A stretch of 64,000 nt of DNA, taken from the NCBI GenBank assembly GCA_022410635.1, contig JAJVDF010000419.1:209719-273718 (forward strand), in the 5' to 3' direction. The position numbers and the translations under genes are program-made. Shown in pieces: positions 11,366 to 22,768 of the stretch. The number at the start of each line of letters is the position of its first letter. Position 1 is the stretch's first letter. The DNA is from Tretioscincus oriximinensis (Eukaryota; Chordata; Lepidosauria; Squamata; Gymnophthalmidae). Under the pieces are notes generated by a model. The model was given only the letters and a program-made list of their open reading frames with translations. It did no database searches and was not told the origin of the DNA.

Positions 11366-11715
11366 AACATGAGGAACCCTGCTGAATGTGGCCAGAGCCC
11401 ATCGAGTCCAGCCTTCTGTCTCACACAGTGGCCCACCAATTGCACCTGGGCAGTCTGGAACAAAAGAAGGTAAAAGTTCTCAAATGGCATTTTAGGAGTA
11501 CTGCCTGTTGCTCCATCTTGGAGGCAGTATCAAGACATCCATCCTAGTAGCTGTTTATACCCTTGGCTTCCATGAACTTGTCTAATCCTGCCTTAAAGCT
11601 ATCGAGGCAGTGCCACCTCTTCTGGAAGTAAATTCCAAGGTCGATGACCTTCTGGGTGAAAAAATACTTTGTCCTCACTCTTCTGTCCCTCAGTTTTATT
11701 AGGTGTGTAAAAGAG
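11366..11715 (-). repeat. CR1 LINE 3' region, antisense
   Basis: Antisense of the CR1 C-terminal coding block and 3' UTR: CCATGAACTTGTCTAATCCT, GGAAGTAAATTCCAAGG and GCCCACCAATTGCACCTGGG. Confidence 0.75.
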
Positions 11716-12221
11716 GAGGAAACTTCAGCAGAGGTTGGAACCACAAACTGGTAAAATGTTCTCTCTTACACAGTCTTTAAAGCTATGGTCCTCCTGGCCT
11801 GTTTTTTTGGGGACAACTCTATTCAGAGAAGTTCCTTGCACTAATGTAGGGTAGCTCCCTAGATAAGTCAGCATAGTGTATAATGGATAAAGTTGCAGCA
11901 TCTCTATAGAAACGGAACGGAACAGTTAGGCTCAAAGTGCTGGGCAAATGCATGGAACAGAGTTAAATATGCTGTCTACATTAAGAACCAATATGCTGTA
12001 TCTCAAATGACTTCAGCAATAAGCAGCCTTGGATGAGATGAATAAATGAAGCAGAATTGGATGGGAGACCATCGTGAAATCCCATAACAGTATACCAGAG
12101 GACAATATTATAGTTGCTACAGTTATTGATTCTACTCAGCCCCAAAATATCCTGTTGATCTGTTGTTTCAATTCAGCCTAAAACAACCAATCAACAGAGT
12201 TTAGTTTATTGCTAAACTATT
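11716..12221. other. Intergenic, nothing recognised
   Basis: No gene or repeat could be assigned. Confidence 0.25.
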
Positions 12222-12482
12222 ATTTATTTTATTTATTTATTTGTACTTTTATCCCGCCCTATACCCNAAGGTCTCCGGGCGGCCAATCATAGGGTGGCGC
12301 ACATAGCTTTTGTTGTTTTCTCCACAACAGACACCCTGTGGAGTAAATGGGTCTGAGAGAGTTCAACGAACTGTGATTGGCCCAAGGTCACCCACCTGGC
12401 TTTCGTGGAGAGTGGGGAATCGAACCGGGAGACTACCAGGTATGAGTCCAACACTCTGACCAGTACACCAAACTGGCTTTAG
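12222..12482 (-). repeat. tRNA-derived SINE, antisense
   Basis: Antisense B box GGAATCGAACC and A-box region (CACCAAACTGGC) with a GCCCAAGGTCACCCACCTGG body and an L2-like tail (CCGCCCTATACCC). The same family is at 38032 and 55800. Confidence 0.75.
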
Positions 12483-13354
12483 TCATTAATCCCACAAATA
12501 TGGGTGTGGGGATGCTCCAGCTGGGCAACGGCAGCCTTCAGTGGCTGTGGCGGGTGCTGTGGGCTTGTTGCTGGCCCCAGTGGCATAAGCTGAGCAGAAC
12601 AGTGGCAGCAGCCTGTGGTTAAGCTGAGGGGAGTGGGTTTAGCGGCAGCTGGCCAATCATGCACGTTTGAGGTGATGGACACTGTTTGTGTTCTCTCACC
12701 TCACTTAGAAAGGCGATCGGCGCACTGCAATTTACTAATATGGATAACAGGCAAAGATACAAGCATTGCAAAGGCTGAAAAGCATACATATATACAAATA
12801 AATGATAAACACCCCAATCCTACATATACACTTCTTAATTCCATTGATCTATTTATTTTCCGTTCATATTTTTTAAAAAAAGGTTAAAATGGCACAGGAT
12901 GCTTAAAAAAATTGCTTGGAGTACTGAGAGATGTAGCTCAAGAATATGTTATAATACAAACATAGATGATTGGAAGACCCAAGAGACCAATAAAAGCATG
13001 AGATTTCGGTTAGTGTAATCTGTTTTGTTTTTATTCCCCACTTCCTGGCAAATGCCTTTTATTCCTTGTTTTTACTACAGGACAGCTTCATCCTACAAAC
13101 CCGCACCAAGAAAACACTGCTTAAGCTAACAAATTCCTTGCCCTAGGCAGGAGAACTCCATGAATAAAATGCAAAAGTGAGCAGCCAGGTTGAAGAGTCA
13201 TTTGAATCACTGCATTTTTGTTTACCTCCCCTGGGATTCCTGAATGTTTTACTTTTGCTCTTCCCCAAACATTCGGCTCCATGTTTTAACGGTATGTTTT
13301 GAGATACAGAAATGGTTGCCTTCTTTCATCCAGAATCCTTAGTTCAACCACACT
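12483..13354. other. Intergenic, nothing recognised
   Basis: No gene or repeat could be assigned. Confidence 0.25.
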
Positions 13355-13955
13355 CCGGTAACTTCCAGATTGGACTACTGTAATGTCCCACTGTGGGACT
13401 CCGTGTGAGACAGAATGCTGGTCTAGATGGGCTCCTGCCCCATTCAGGAGAGCTCCTCTTATGTTCTTATGTTCTTTATGGGGCTGCCCTTGAAAACAGT
13501 ATGGAGGCTGGTGCAGAGTGCAGCAGCTAGACTACTGGCCGGGACGACAGGCAGGGTCCATATCNCACCGGTCTTGAAAGAGCTGCCAATTCAACGTATT
13601 AACTCTAACCAATAAGGCCTTAAATAATTTAGGCCCCAAATATCTAAAGGAAGGCCTTCTCCCTTATCAACCTGCCCCCCTCTCTCAGTGGTAAGGAGGG
13701 TGGGAACCCAAGATACGGCCTTCTGCATGGCAGCCCTAAACTATGGAACAGTCTCCTTGAGGTGCATCAGTTACTATCTCTCTATGCATTCAGTAAAGGC
13801 TTGAAGACGCACCTCTTTGGCCTGGCCTTTGCCTGAAAAAACTGCTCTCTTTTTCCTACAGTTCTTTTAATATGTTAATCTGTTTTTTATGGTTAACTGC
13901 CCCTAAACCTTCAGGTATAAGGTGGTGCAGAAATGTAAATAAACAAAAAAATAAA
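13355..13955 (+). repeat. L2-like LINE 3' region, interrupted by a CR1 fragment
   Basis: Sense translation shows the L2 pattern 'DYCNVPLWG' then, after the CR1 insert, VQSAAARLLAGTTGRVH and VLKELPIQRI, with the tail GGTATAAGGTGGTGCAGAAA and AAATAAAC. Frame is broken. Confidence 0.65.
13388..13480 (+). repeat. CR1 3' end inserted in L2
   Basis: CGTGTGAGACAGAATGCTGG through CTTATGTTCTTATGTTCT, splitting the L2 reading pattern in two. Confidence 0.65.
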
Positions 13956-14596
13956 TTTTTGCTTCATCTATGGTTCATCTTCCTTTGTCTTCTTGCNTGC
14001 CGGATTCTTCCTGTTCTTATTGGTACCGAGTTCACCAATTTATATCCCGTGTATCCTGATGAGGGTCTTTTTTTTGTCTTATCTTTGCAATTTCCAGGCT
14101 TCACCATCTTTACCCCTCTGCCAAGATCCATCAGAGCTGAACTCCATATGGATATTGAGTAAATGGGTTTCTGCTTCTGCAAAGAACACAGCTAAAGTTG
14201 TTACTGGGTTAAAGGAAGAGTTCCGAGCTGTCTCTTCTACAAGATTTTAAGCTGTTTTGCTGTTTCCAAAATCTGGAGCATCTCAGCCTTGAATCTCGTG
14301 GTTCTAGTGGGGAGTGGTTAGTTGGCGTCTGAGTATTTAATCAGCTATTCATCACATCTTGCGTACATCGTGTACAAGGAGGCGTTTGTGGCTGAAGTTT
14401 CCAAACCCTCTGAGCTGTACCTGTGCCCAGCCTGTCGGGAACTCTCATCAGAAGCCTCTTTCTGACACTGCTGGAATTAATATACATGCAATTCACTTTG
14501 GAAGCGGATGTGCTTTGGCAACAGCATTTCACTTTCCTAGTGAAAGTAAAAGATCATTAGGAAAGGAATCGAAAACAAGTCAGCAAGTGTTCTTTT
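13956..14596. other. Intergenic, nothing recognised
   Basis: No gene or repeat could be assigned. Confidence 0.25.
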
Positions 14597-14865
14597 GCCC
14601 GTTTATAAATCTGTGGTGAGGCCACATTTGGAATGCTCTGCACAATTCTGGTCACCCCATCTCAAAAAAGCTATTGTGAAACGAGAGAAAGTGCAGAAAC
14701 AGATAACAAGAATGATCAAGGGGCTGGAGCACTTCCCTTTTGAAGGCTGCAATGTCTGGGTCTCTTCAGCCTTGAAAGTTGGTGTTTAAGAGGTGGTCTG
14801 ATTGGAGTGTATAAAATCCTGCATGGGATAGATAAGGTGAATAGAGAAAAAAATTATCACACAAC
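14597..14865 (+). repeat. CR1 ORF2 C-terminal fragment
   Basis: Encodes PVYKSVVRPHLECSAQFWSP, KVQKQITRMIKGLEHFPFEG and GVYKILHGIDKVNREK, the C-terminal part of the CR1 reverse-transcriptase protein. It stops abruptly where L2-like sequence begins. Confidence 0.75.
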
Positions 14866-14871
14866 ACGCAG

Positions 14872-15240
14872 ACCAGGGAGCATATGGTGGGACTATCTAA
14901 AGGAATGTATTCTCCTTTATGAACCTGCCCAAGCCTTAAGCCTTCTGGTTGTACCACCCCTCTCAACAGCCAATAGAGTGGGAACCCAGGGCAGGGCCTT
15001 CTATGTAGCTGCCCCAAGTCTATGGAATAGTCTCCCCCTCAAGGTGCGTCTGTCATCATCATTGTGTTCTTTAAAATGGTCTTTGAAAACACACCTCTTG
15101 AANCTGGCCTTTGGCTGACGAAATGCTGGTTTTTACCCTCCACCTCCAAATATTGTTTGTTACTGTTTTAAAATGTTAATTTTGTACTGTTTTTATTGTT
15201 GTACTGAGACCTTTGGGTATAAGCAGGATCTAAGTATAAA
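14872..15240 (+). repeat. L2-like LINE 3' region
   Basis: Encodes YLKECILLYEPAQALSLLVV, GTQGRAFYVAAPSLWNSLPL and a KTHLL end, followed by a tail with CTGAGACCTTTGGGTATAAG and a GATGGATG run. The junction with CR1 just upstream is sharp. Confidence 0.7.
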
Positions 15241-15275
15241 TAGATGGATGGATGGATAGAGAGATACAAACTTGA

Positions 15276-16249
15276 TTCCCTTGCTCCAAAAAGTTTGGTT
15301 AAGGTCCAAATCACAAGTCCCATATTGCAAAAAAAGAAAAGAAAACAGGATTAGGATTCTGAAACAGTCTCAGATTTGAAATAATTGAAATAGATTTTTC
15401 TAGTCAGGAAAGTCCCCGAAAGTTCCAGAATGACATAGGTAACGTCCATTCAATCTGAACGAAACCCCATTTTTAAACATATTGTAAGTCTTGTGAGNGT
15501 ATGTGCCTATATATCTTCTGTGTTACTACAAGGGATTGTGGGTACAGTTTATAAATGCTGCTTGGGAGGCAAAAGTTTGTTCCATATTTGTGTGTAATCT
15601 TCTTTTCCAAGTTTCATTATAAATAACAACCATGAAACAACAACTGAACGTTCTGTAGCATAAATAGCTTCCAGTTTACACTGATTTGTCAGATAACTGA
15701 ACCCTTTTCAGCCTCTACGCACAGGGAAAAGCTGGGATTCAGTTTCACAGACCTAATACTTCATAGAGCTGCCAGGAATCGCTGATAAAAACCAGAGACA
15801 TTTTAGGCTTCAGGAAATGAGAAGCGGAAAGGAAAGCCAAAGAAACTCCCTGTAGCCTGCTCCAGGCGTTCACTGAACTTGCACAACTAATTCCAGAGAA
15901 AACCATGAATAGATTTGCAATAGTTGAGTGGCTGCCACCGCCTGCTACTGTACTGCAATTAAAGTGAGCTAATAACACTTCTTCGGCATTCATGGAAGTG
16001 GGGTGGAGGATTGTGTCACAGGTGGGGTGGAATAAAAGACAAAGAAATGTGAACAAGTTGCTACCCTCCAGCAGTGGTTCTGCTGGAATTCTACATGCAG
16101 TGCAAGCTCCACACGCTTTCCCCAAGCGTTTCCTGTTCTCCTGTTCTGCCCCTTCCAGACACTGCTCTGATAGGGCTTAAGAGACCCCAAGACCCTTCTA
16201 GAAGGCTCTGATCACATGTACAATTCCTGCAAAGCCTCATAGAGAAAGA
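15276..16249. other. Intergenic, nothing recognised
   Basis: Roughly 1 kb with no supported gene or repeat; open frames here are short and unconvincing. Confidence 0.25.
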
Positions 16250-16443
16250 GTCAGATTTTACACCCCGCTTTTCTCAACCCGAAGAGAATCATAGGGGCTT
16301 CCATAGCCTCCTGTTCTTCTCTTCACAACACTTTGTAACGTAGGTGGAGCTGCTGAGAGAGCTCCGACTTAGAGGAGTGCAGAATCGAACTGAGAAATTT
16401 CCAGATAACAGTCTGACACTCTAACCACTGCCCCTGATTGCCT
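16250..16443 (-). repeat. tRNA-derived SINE, antisense
   Basis: Antisense body CCGCTTTTCTCAACCCGAAG, B-box GCAGAATCGAACTGAG and CACTCTAACCACTGCCCC. Confidence 0.65.
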
Positions 16444-16759
16444 CTCACCTCTATTCCAGAGTCTCACTCGAACCCATGCCAAGAGATAAAATTGATATAT
16501 TGTCCAAGGGATTCCACCAGAAACATATAAACCTGCTGACAGCTAACCTCCCCCTCCAGGTTATTGGTGGTATTAGGGGGCGCCTGCCAAGAGCAATATT
16601 ATAATTATTCATTATTGTTGGTATTCATTTATCTAATTGAAATGTACATTACAAATCAACTTTCTTTTGAATAGCTGTGTTGGCTAGAGCTGAAGGCAAG
16701 TAGAAGGCGCTCAACCCTCTTCAAGGCCAACGCAGCAGCTAAGGGACTGCAACCCACAG

Positions 16760-17690
16760 AATAGAAATTGGCTGGCGGAAAGGGCAATATATACATTTAT
16801 ACATTCCACAAATGTAAAAGAAGAAATGGCTAAACAACGGACAGAATTTGAGAACATAATTAAGACAAAATTAAAGGGGGATAGAAAATTAATAGGGAAA
16901 ACTTATGCGATACTATTAAAGATTAGATATAAGAATAAGGAATCACTAAATATAAGATGGAATAGAGATGTCAATCTAAATAATGATGAAATGGAGAGAT
17001 GGATAATAGCCATCAGTAGAATTAAAAATAACAAAATTAAAGAACTCCAACTCAAGATTATAACGAGATGGTACCGCACCCCGGATCAATTGGCACACAT
17101 AGGAAAGGGGTCCCCAGAATGTTGGCATGGATGTGGAGAAAGGGGAACACTGCTTCACATGTGGTATAACTGTAAGATTTTTGGAACGAGATATCATTAG
17201 AAATCTCGGAAATACTTGAAAGTAACATTAGAAGATCTGTTAAGCTATGTACGATGACTATAATAGACCAAACAATACCGATCCATGTCCAATATATACT
17301 TAAAAATATGATATGGGCCTTTCAACTTACGGTGGCAAGAGGGTGGAAAGATAAATCAAAATGGACAGTCAATCGTTGGTATGAATATTTAATAGAATTT
17401 ATGACATATGATAAACTAAGAGAAAACCGATTACGCCGCACAGCAATACGACTTCAACCATCGTGGGCAATGGATTGGTACCAACTTCTGAAGTCCGGTA
17501 TTGAGAGCAATAGAAATGAACTGTTGACAAATGCCACAATCATGCTGCTTGACCATAGACTGTTACTGTAAAAGCCCAAGCGAATCTGAATAAGGGTGGG
17601 GGGTAGGGGAAGATATAATTGTTGTAAATGTATAATTATAATTTTATTTATATAATAATAATAANAAAAAAACTTAAGTAAGCCTACTGA
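16760..17690 (+). repeat. L1 LINE ORF2 C-terminus and 3' end
   Basis: Two out-of-phase frames (16826-17200 and 17254-17571) together give an L1 ORF2 end. KEEMAKQRTEFENIIKTKLK is followed by the zinc-knuckle-like CWHGCGERGTLLHMWYNC, then ARGWKDKSKWTVNRWYEYL. The frameshift near 17200 makes it dead. It ends in a G-rich stretch and an AT/A-rich tail at 17620-17680. Confidence 0.75.
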
Positions 17691-17699
17691 CTGTGATGT

Positions 17700-18640
17700 A
17701 CTGCACAAGGAAGAACAAAATGTTTGTACCTGCATTTGAGACAATATTGCTGCATTCATAAATAGTTTGATCTTGAAATTGGCTGGATTTGTCANATCAA
17801 AACTGGTGGAATTGGTTGATGGTGAATAGAAGACGTTACCTGGCCCTCCAAAATAGAATCTGATAGGGTTTTAAAACAAAATTGAGAAGAAAATGAGGTA
17901 AGCTTCTGTTTTTTATCAATTTGAATAGCCTGCATAGTAAGAAGTGAGGGTTAAATAATATTTAACNATTTATGCCATTAAATAACTAATACCAGTTTGA
18001 ACGTTTAGATAATTTTCGTGTTTTATACNTTTTGTACCAGTTTCAAATGTGTTACTCATTTACAGATGAAATCTTGTAAATTAACAGATTTCATAATCAA
18101 TATATGAAATTTACACACACACTTAAGTTAATGCTTTTTTGTAAAGAAAAAGAATGACAGATCATTTTTAATATTTTATTTGTTTGAAAAATTAACAGAC
18201 TTCACATTTTATATAAATCTTTGCAGTGTGTATATAATTTACAGGTGTAGGCAATGAATCTGAGTACTGATAAATAAGCAACGGAAAAGTTATCTGCATA
18301 AATGATTTTTCTCTCTTACAAACACATAATGGAAAATTATTTTATAAAGTTAAAAATGACAAATTGCATTCAGAATCAGTGATGCAGTTGGCATTAACAT
18401 CTCTCATTTCTTAAACTTATTATTCAATAAAGACAATCTGGAAATCTAAAAAAAAAAAAAAGAAAAGAAACCGGATCTCTCCGTTGAAAGACCGGCTCGT
18501 AGTGACTCGCCATTTATTGGGTGTTTGTTTCAGAAGAGAGAAGATGCAACTCAGTGGTAGAAAACTCCTAAAGAAAAAGCCATATCTGTATTTTGTGATG
18601 ACTCCAGAGAGGAAGAGGAAAGTATGGTATCCTTTCACCA
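17700..18640. other. AT-rich intergenic sequence, nothing recognised
   Basis: No gene. A run of A at 18451-18464 may be the tail of an untyped retroelement. Confidence 0.25.
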
Positions 18641-18659
18641 ATTGTGTGAAGGTTAATGG

Positions 18660-18845
18660 TCAGCAAAGGTATAAATAGCTGCTAGCGTGGATCTCCTGAC
18701 ACTGCCTCTGGGATGGAGCAACAGGCAGGATTCCTGAAGTACCATTTGCAGGGAGTTGAGAACATGTGAAGGTTTTGCCCTCTTCGGCTTGGGATGCCCA
18801 GGNGCAATTGGTGGGGCACCGGGTGAGACAGAAAGCTGGATTAGT
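18660..18845 (+). repeat. CR1 3' end fragment
   Basis: GGGATGGAGCAACAGGCAGG, then ATTCCTGAAGTACCATTTGC and a degraded GGTGGGGCACCGGGTGAGAC; the octamer tail is missing. Confidence 0.6.
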
Positions 18846-18914
18846 TTGTCCTAGAAGACTTGGCTCCTTTCTTTCCCATCTGAGCATTCAGATGAAATTG
18901 TATTTGTGAACTAC

Positions 18915-19215
18915 AAAAATGACACGAATGGCTCAGTTGCTAAGGAGATCNTCTCCCATCTGAGAGATCGGGTTTCGAAGTCCTGTGTCGGAGGGACGTG
19001 GTGAGCGGTGAGCACTTGCACTAGCCTGCAGCTCTAGACAACTCAGCTATTCGAAAGATGCAAATTTGTAATCTGCATTTCAATTAGATAAATGAGTACC
19101 ATCATTAACCTGGTGGGGAAGACAGAATAAGGTGTAAGCCTTCAGGTGAAAATTAACCCTGTAAGCCGCTCTGGAAAAGAGCGGGGTATAAAAACTCCTT
19201 CTTCTTCTTGTACAC
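18915..19215 (+). repeat. Sauria-type SINE
   Basis: The tRNA-derived head (GGCTCAGTTGCTAAGGAGAT) is followed by the family body (GGTGGGGAAGACAGAATAAG) and the Bov-B-like 3' end GTAAGCCGCTCTGGAAAAGA with GGGGTATAAAAAC and a CTTCTTCTT tail. Confidence 0.75.
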
Positions 19216-19737
19216 TAGAATTCTATAGTGGGGTCTGGAATGTCCTACTTTCAAGATAGTATGGTTGTTAATGGTGCTTCGCCACCTTCAGGGCCACATA
19301 AAACTCTCAGCACAAGTTGAATTTTCTAAATTTTGATCCACCAGTTGTTCTGGCTCTCATGGTGCTTATGCTGAAGGTTTCTGCATGTTGAGTTGGAAGG
19401 CTGATTGGTTATTAGGATAAGATGGCCGAGTGAGGTGTGCTTAGTGAGTAGATCTTTCCTTTGGGTTATATTTGTAAGGAAAAGAGCCAAGAGCAGGTGA
19501 CATTTCTCTCTTGGATAAATGCCAGACCTGGGTAACTAATTTTTCTGTGGCATGAGCCTTGACACTTTGTTCTTTCTCACAAATGTGTTTACAAAACAGG
19601 TATTTCACGGCAGTTAATTGCCTGGAAGCACAAAGAGTTTCCAATCAAGGAGAGCTCTTACTTCTATATACATTCGCTGTTTATTTTGTCTTAAATGTCT
19701 CTGAGAAAAATATATATTTTATTGGGCCTATGTCGAA
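19216..19737. other. Intergenic, nothing recognised
   Basis: No gene or repeat could be assigned. Confidence 0.25.
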
Positions 19738-19870
19738 ACAGCACCTAAATATTTATTTATTGAAAAAATTATGCCTTGCCCTTACCAAAAGGTCTCAGGG
19801 CGAGTCACAATAATTAAAAGGTAAAACACATAAAGTTCAGGACTCACACAACATCTTTAAAATATAATCC
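19738..19870 (-). repeat. L2-like LINE 3' tail, antisense
   Basis: AAATATTTATTTATTG followed by GGTCTCAGGGCGAGTCACAA, the complement of the L2-like tail. Confidence 0.5.
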
Positions 19871-20165
19871 TCCTCCAGGTCAGTACTCACAGGAAGCTAA
19901 GCATCAAAGACCTGGGTATACATGCCCCAAGCCGTTTACTGCCTTCTTCATCCACCTAACTGGATAAACAAAGTTGATGACTTAATTATTTTCAAGATGC
20001 TTCCAAGAGCTTAGGAGGGAAGGTAACAAGCTCCCTTGTTTTGGCTGCTATTTCTTTCTTCACTCCTCGAAGGTCTAGAGTAGGGATGGGGAACTTAGAC
20101 TGAATGAGGAAGGTGTGAGGGAAATCTCCCATCACCCACCCAGGCCTTCCCATGACTCTCAAGTC

Positions 20166-20548
20166 GATTGACCAAATTTTCTGTGGCCCAAACTAGGGCA
20201 ATTAATATTCATGCTAATTTGCATATTCATGAAAACNCAAATCACCCACCAGCATGCATATCCCTCCAAAATCCCCGCCTGAGAAATCCATGAAGCGTGT
20301 AAGATTTTTTTTGAAGTGTGTGAGAATTTTGCATTTTTTTACTTTTCCTCAGGGGATTGTGCCTTCAGGAGCTGGTCCAAGTTGCCAGGGCCCCCTAGGG
20401 GTGGTGCAGTAATTTTTTTAAAAAAAATATTTTNAAAAAATCACTTTTTTTCCTTAGCAANAAACAGAGAAATCCTTCCCCCCCGGAGGGTGGGGTAGAC
20501 ACCTCAAAATTGGGTTTTCCCCAACAAAAAGGGTTCATTTGGTCAGCC
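20166..20548 (+). mobile_element. Long member of a TA-inserting MITE family
   Basis: Ends GATTGACCAAAT...ATTTGGTCAGCC form short terminal inverted repeats. The interior (GGCAATTAATATTCATGCTA, CCACCAGCATGCATATCC) is shared in reverse orientation with 27365-27765. Non-coding, about 380 bp, with an A/T-rich part near 20410-20450. Confidence 0.65.
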
Positions 20549-20561
20549 TACTACCAGGTGG

Positions 20562-21124
20562 AGGACCACAGCCGTAGACATTTGTGTCTTTCCAGACTCC
20601 TCCTGGATTTTAAGGCACGTTCATGATATTATATTATTATTATGGTTAAGGCTGATTATTTCGTCCTTCCCTGGAAAAGAAGTGGGTTCTGTGCTTCTCC
20701 AGGTTTGCCCCCAGGGAGATAGGATAGGAATGACTGGTGTAGGTCATCTGGACAGGAAATGAAGAGGCAATGAGAAGTCACAGGGGTGGGCGGAGGCTAG
20801 AAGCAGCACAATAAACCTCTGTGCGCCCGGATGAATGAAAGCCCCGCTGGCCCCAAGCCACCGTTTTAAAAACAACAACCCATCATTCACTCCCAAAGCT
20901 CTTTCACAGGAGAAAAGATAAACATAGCAAGGAGGAAAGGAATGAAAGGAAGTGTAAAAACTCTGCAAAGGGCAGCCAATTGACATGTTGGAGTGTTGTT
21001 GGATACTGCCAGGTCCGTGGCTGACTCTTGGTTGTCAACGTGAATAGCTCTGNGAAATTTTTGTAGGAGAGATACAGAAGGGAATGGAAATGTAAGGCCT
21101 GAAATGTAAGGAGAACCATATGTT
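20562..21124. other. Intergenic, nothing recognised
   Basis: No gene or repeat could be assigned. Confidence 0.25.
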
Positions 21125-21129
21125 AGTCA

Positions 21130-21680
21130 CTCTGGCTTGGAAGGNATGTGTACGGAGTCAGGCTGCAACGTCTGGGCCTCCTCAGCCTTGAAAGGCGACG
21201 NCTGAGAGGTGCTCTGATTGAAGTGTACAAAATCATACATGGGATAGACAGGGTGAATAGAGAAAAAATGTTTTCTCTCTCCCACAACACTAGGACCAGG
21301 GGGCACTCCTTTAAACTGTTGGATAGAAAAGTGAGAACAAAGGAAANTATTTTTTCACCCATCGGCCTGTGGAATTTACTTCCTGAAGAGGTAGTGGTAG
21401 CTACCAGCTTGGATAGTTTCAAGACAAGACTAGACAGGTTTATGGACACCAGGGGTATAAATGGATACTAGGATGGATGTGTGGATGTTGCCTCCGGGAT
21501 GGAGCAACAGGCAGGACTCCTGAAATACCATTTGCAGGCAGTCATGAACAGGAGCATATTTTGCTTTCGTCTGTTCGGACTGCCCAGGTGCCTCTGGTGG
21601 GCCTCTGTGTGACACAGAATGCTGGACTAGATGGGCTGTGGCCTGATCCAGTATGGCTCTTCTTATGTTCTTATGTGGTT
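21130..21680 (+). repeat. CR1 LINE 3' region (younger subfamily)
   Basis: Encodes LQRLGLLSLERR, IEVYKIIHGIDRVNREKMFS, LWNLLPEEVVVATSLDSF and DRFMDTRGINGY. The 3' UTR ends GATCCAGTATGGCTCTTCTT plus the ATGTTCTT octamer tail. Two internal N and a short deletion. Confidence 0.8.
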
Positions 21681-21734
21681 GGTCTTGGTGTCCCTGAAGG
21701 GATGAAGAAGATAGAACTGAGCATCAGCCACATT

Positions 21735-22036
21735 TGGAATACTGTGTACAGTTCTGGTNACCATATCAAAAGGATATTGTGGAACTAGAGAAGGTACAGA
21801 AAGGGNCAACAAAAATGATCAAGGGACTGGAGCACCACACTTAGGAAATCNGGCTGCAACCTCTGGGCCTCTTCAGCCTTGAAAGACTACATTCGAGAGG
21901 AGATGTATAAAATCATGCATGGGATGGGTAANGTGAATAGAGATAAACTATTTTCTCTATCACACAATACTAGNACCAGGGGGCANTCCTTGAAACTGAT
22001 GGGCAGAAGAGTGAGGACAGACAAAGGAAAGTATTA
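21735..22036 (+). repeat. CR1 LINE, 5' half of an interrupted copy
   Basis: The sense CR1 coding block runs to GTGAGGACAGACAAAGGAAA and stops where an antisense CR1 begins. It resumes at 22265. Confidence 0.75.
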
Positions 22037-22264
22037 AGAACATAAGAAGAGCCATACTGGATCAGGCCANAGCCCATCNAGTCNAGCNTTCTGTNNCACA
22101 CAGAGGCCCACCAGATGCACCTGGGCAGNCCGAACAGAGGAAAGCAAAATATGCTCCTGTTTATGACTCCCTGCAAATGGTATTTCAGGAGTCCTGCCTG
22201 TTGCTCCATCCCGGAGGCAACATCCAGGCATCCATCCTAGTATCCATTTATACCCTTGGTTTCC
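22037..22264 (-). repeat. CR1 3' end inserted antisense into another CR1
   Basis: Starts TAAGAACATAAGAAGAGCCA and matches the younger subfamily (GATCCAGTATGG end) of 21480-21680 in reverse. It separates two halves of an older copy. Confidence 0.75.
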
Positions 22265-22600
22265 ATATTTTTTCACCCAGAGGGTCATCGCCCAATGGAA
22301 TTTACTTCCAGAAGAGGTGGTAGTAGCTAGCAGCCTGGATAGCTTTAAGACAGGATTAGACAAGTTCATGGAAACCAAGAGTATAAACAGCTAGGATGGA
22401 TGTCTTGATANAACTTCNGAGATGAAGCAGCAGGCAGGATTCTTGAAATACCTTTTGCAGGGCGTCAAGAACAGGTGAGGGTTTTGCCTTCGTCTGTTTA
22501 GACTGTCCAGGTGCAATTGGTGGGCCACTGTATGAGACAGAAGGCTGGGCTAGATGGGTTCCGGTCCGATTCAGCATGGCTCCTCATGCCCAATCCCAGT
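22265..22600 (+). repeat. CR1 LINE, 3' half of the interrupted copy
   Basis: Resumes at TTTTTTCACCCAGAGGGTCA, continues through AGACAAGTTCATGGAAACCA and ends in the older subfamily terminus (GATTCAGCATGGCTCCTC). Confidence 0.75.
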
Positions 22601-22689
22601 CACCTGTGAGCTGAAGGGAGGGCTATTTAAAGGGAAGGGAAAGCAAATGAAGGGCTCTTGTTCTTGCTCTGAATTTTGCATTGAAGAAG

Positions 22690-22748
22690 GGGTTGAACCT
22701 GATGACCCTGGAAGTCCCTTCAGTCTCAATGTTTCTATGATTCTATAT
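22690..22748 (+). repeat. Ancient CR1 3' end (avian-type octamer)
   Basis: GTTGAACCTGATGACCCTGG and TCCCTTCAGTCTCAATG followed by TTTCTATGATTCTAT, the 3' terminus typical of bird-type CR1 rather than the squamate tail seen elsewhere. Confidence 0.6.
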
Positions 22749-22768
22749 AAAGGAGGACTTTCCCAGTG

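Noticed and set aside
12430..12480. Possible functional tRNA gene on the minus strand
   Set aside because: It is the head of a dispersed SINE; the same head recurs at 38032 and 55801 with substitutions in stems.
16826..17571. Host gene with a zinc-knuckle-like domain
   Set aside because: The CWHGCGERGTLLHMWYNC motif and surroundings are the C-terminus of L1 ORF2, broken by a frameshift.
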